The notes under the pieces are model-generated. The model ran no database searches. It saw only the letters and a list, made by a program, of their open reading frames with translations, and was not told the DNA's origin. Below, in pieces: positions 63,641-64,000 of a stretch of DNA of 64,000 bases. Positions within the stretch are counted from its first letter, which is position 1. Each line of letters starts with the position of its first letter. Origin of the DNA: Oxyruncus cristatus. Lineage: Eukaryota; Chordata; Aves; Passeriformes; Cotingidae. The translations under genes were made by a program, and so were the position numbers. The stretch spans positions 1-64,000 of the forward strand of contig VXAY01003767.1 in NCBI GenBank assembly GCA_013399855.1. The letters are read 5' to 3'.

Positions 63641-64000
63641 GGAATGTCGTTCTTGTAGTGAGGGGCCAAAAAAGTAACACAGAATTCAATGTGCAGCTTT
63701 ACCAGTGCTGAATACAGAGGGAAAATCACTGCCCTGGTCCTGCTGGCCACACTATTTCTGATACTGGCCAGGATGCCATTGCCCACCTTGGCTATCTGGG
63801 CACACTGTTAGACCATATCCAGCCATCTGTCAACCTTTTCTGATGAACTACTTTCCAGCCACCCTGCCACCAGACTGTAGCACTGCATGGGGTTGTTGTC
63901 ACCCAAGTACAGAACCTGGCACTTGGACTTGTTTAACCTCAAACGATTGGCCTTGGCCCATGGATCCAGCCCGTCCAGATCTCTCCCTCTGCCGAGCCTT

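Larger units (their letters stand above)
63048..64000 (-). mobile_element. CR1 LINE, minus strand, continues past the window edge
   Basis: It starts at the 3' end with two octamers (plus CATAAAATCATAGAAT) and GTTGGAAAAGACCTCT. It follows CR1 without large gaps through the ORF2 C-terminal tail and the thumb region. A CCTGCTGGCCACACTATTTC block and a GCATGGGGTTGTTGTCACCC block follow, then a GATCCAGCCCGTCCAGATCTC block at the edge. The only large interruption is a SINE at about 63496-63640. The part upstream of the RT C-terminal half lies outside the window, so I cannot say whether the element is full length. Confidence 0.92.

Noticed and set aside
1..64000. CRISPR array, bacterial operon or other prokaryotic system
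   Set aside because: No regularly spaced identical repeats, no long codon-biased frames and no Shine-Dalgarno-led genes. All recognisable content is avian-type retroelements.

Overview
The window looks like nuclear DNA from a bird, probably a songbird (passerine). It is AT-rich and has no gene that I can support. It carries several CR1 LINEs with the bird-type 3' end (copies of an ATTCTATG-like octamer), solo LTRs of avian ERV types, and a SINE with a tRNA-Ile head and a CR1-like tail, the architecture I associate with zebra-finch TguSINE1. Nothing prokaryotic is present. No open frame shows a convincing exon, start context or known domain outside the retroelements. The window is therefore a gene desert or the inside of a very long intron. 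All family names are from memory, without a library search.

Layout: 1-15080 is AT-rich and unassigned, with scattered A/C-rich simple tracts. 15081-15640 is a decayed ERVL-type LTR on the minus strand containing about four 48-bp imperfect repeats. 25799-26390 is a second, nearly full-length ERVL-type LTR (minus). 28104-28556 is a plus-strand CR1 3' end followed by a poly-A/A-C tail. 31740-32245 is a compact GC-rich solo LTR (minus) with TATA box, AATAAA and a probable 6-bp target duplication. 39313-39569 is a striking G/T-only-like tract. 41185-42310 is a minus-strand CR1 whose endonuclease part is joined directly to its 3' end. 48085-49166 is a cluster of nested tandem repeats ending in a CR1 3' fragment. 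51871-52240 is an older, reptile-like CR1. 56905-58480 is a minus-strand CR1 lacking the reverse-transcriptase core and broken by a 149-bp copy of sequence lying 1752 bp upstream. 63048-64000 is a minus-strand CR1 running off the right edge, with the tRNA-Ile SINE inside it.

There are no genes here that work together; the content is a record of layered retroelement insertion and decay. The most unusual items are the 149-bp direct duplication inside a CR1 (4 substitutions, all transitions), the SINE nested in a CR1 with its tail partner visible elsewhere in the window, the solo LTR with a duplicated U3 motif, and the recurrent A/C- or G/T-only tracts, two of which abut CR1 3' ends.
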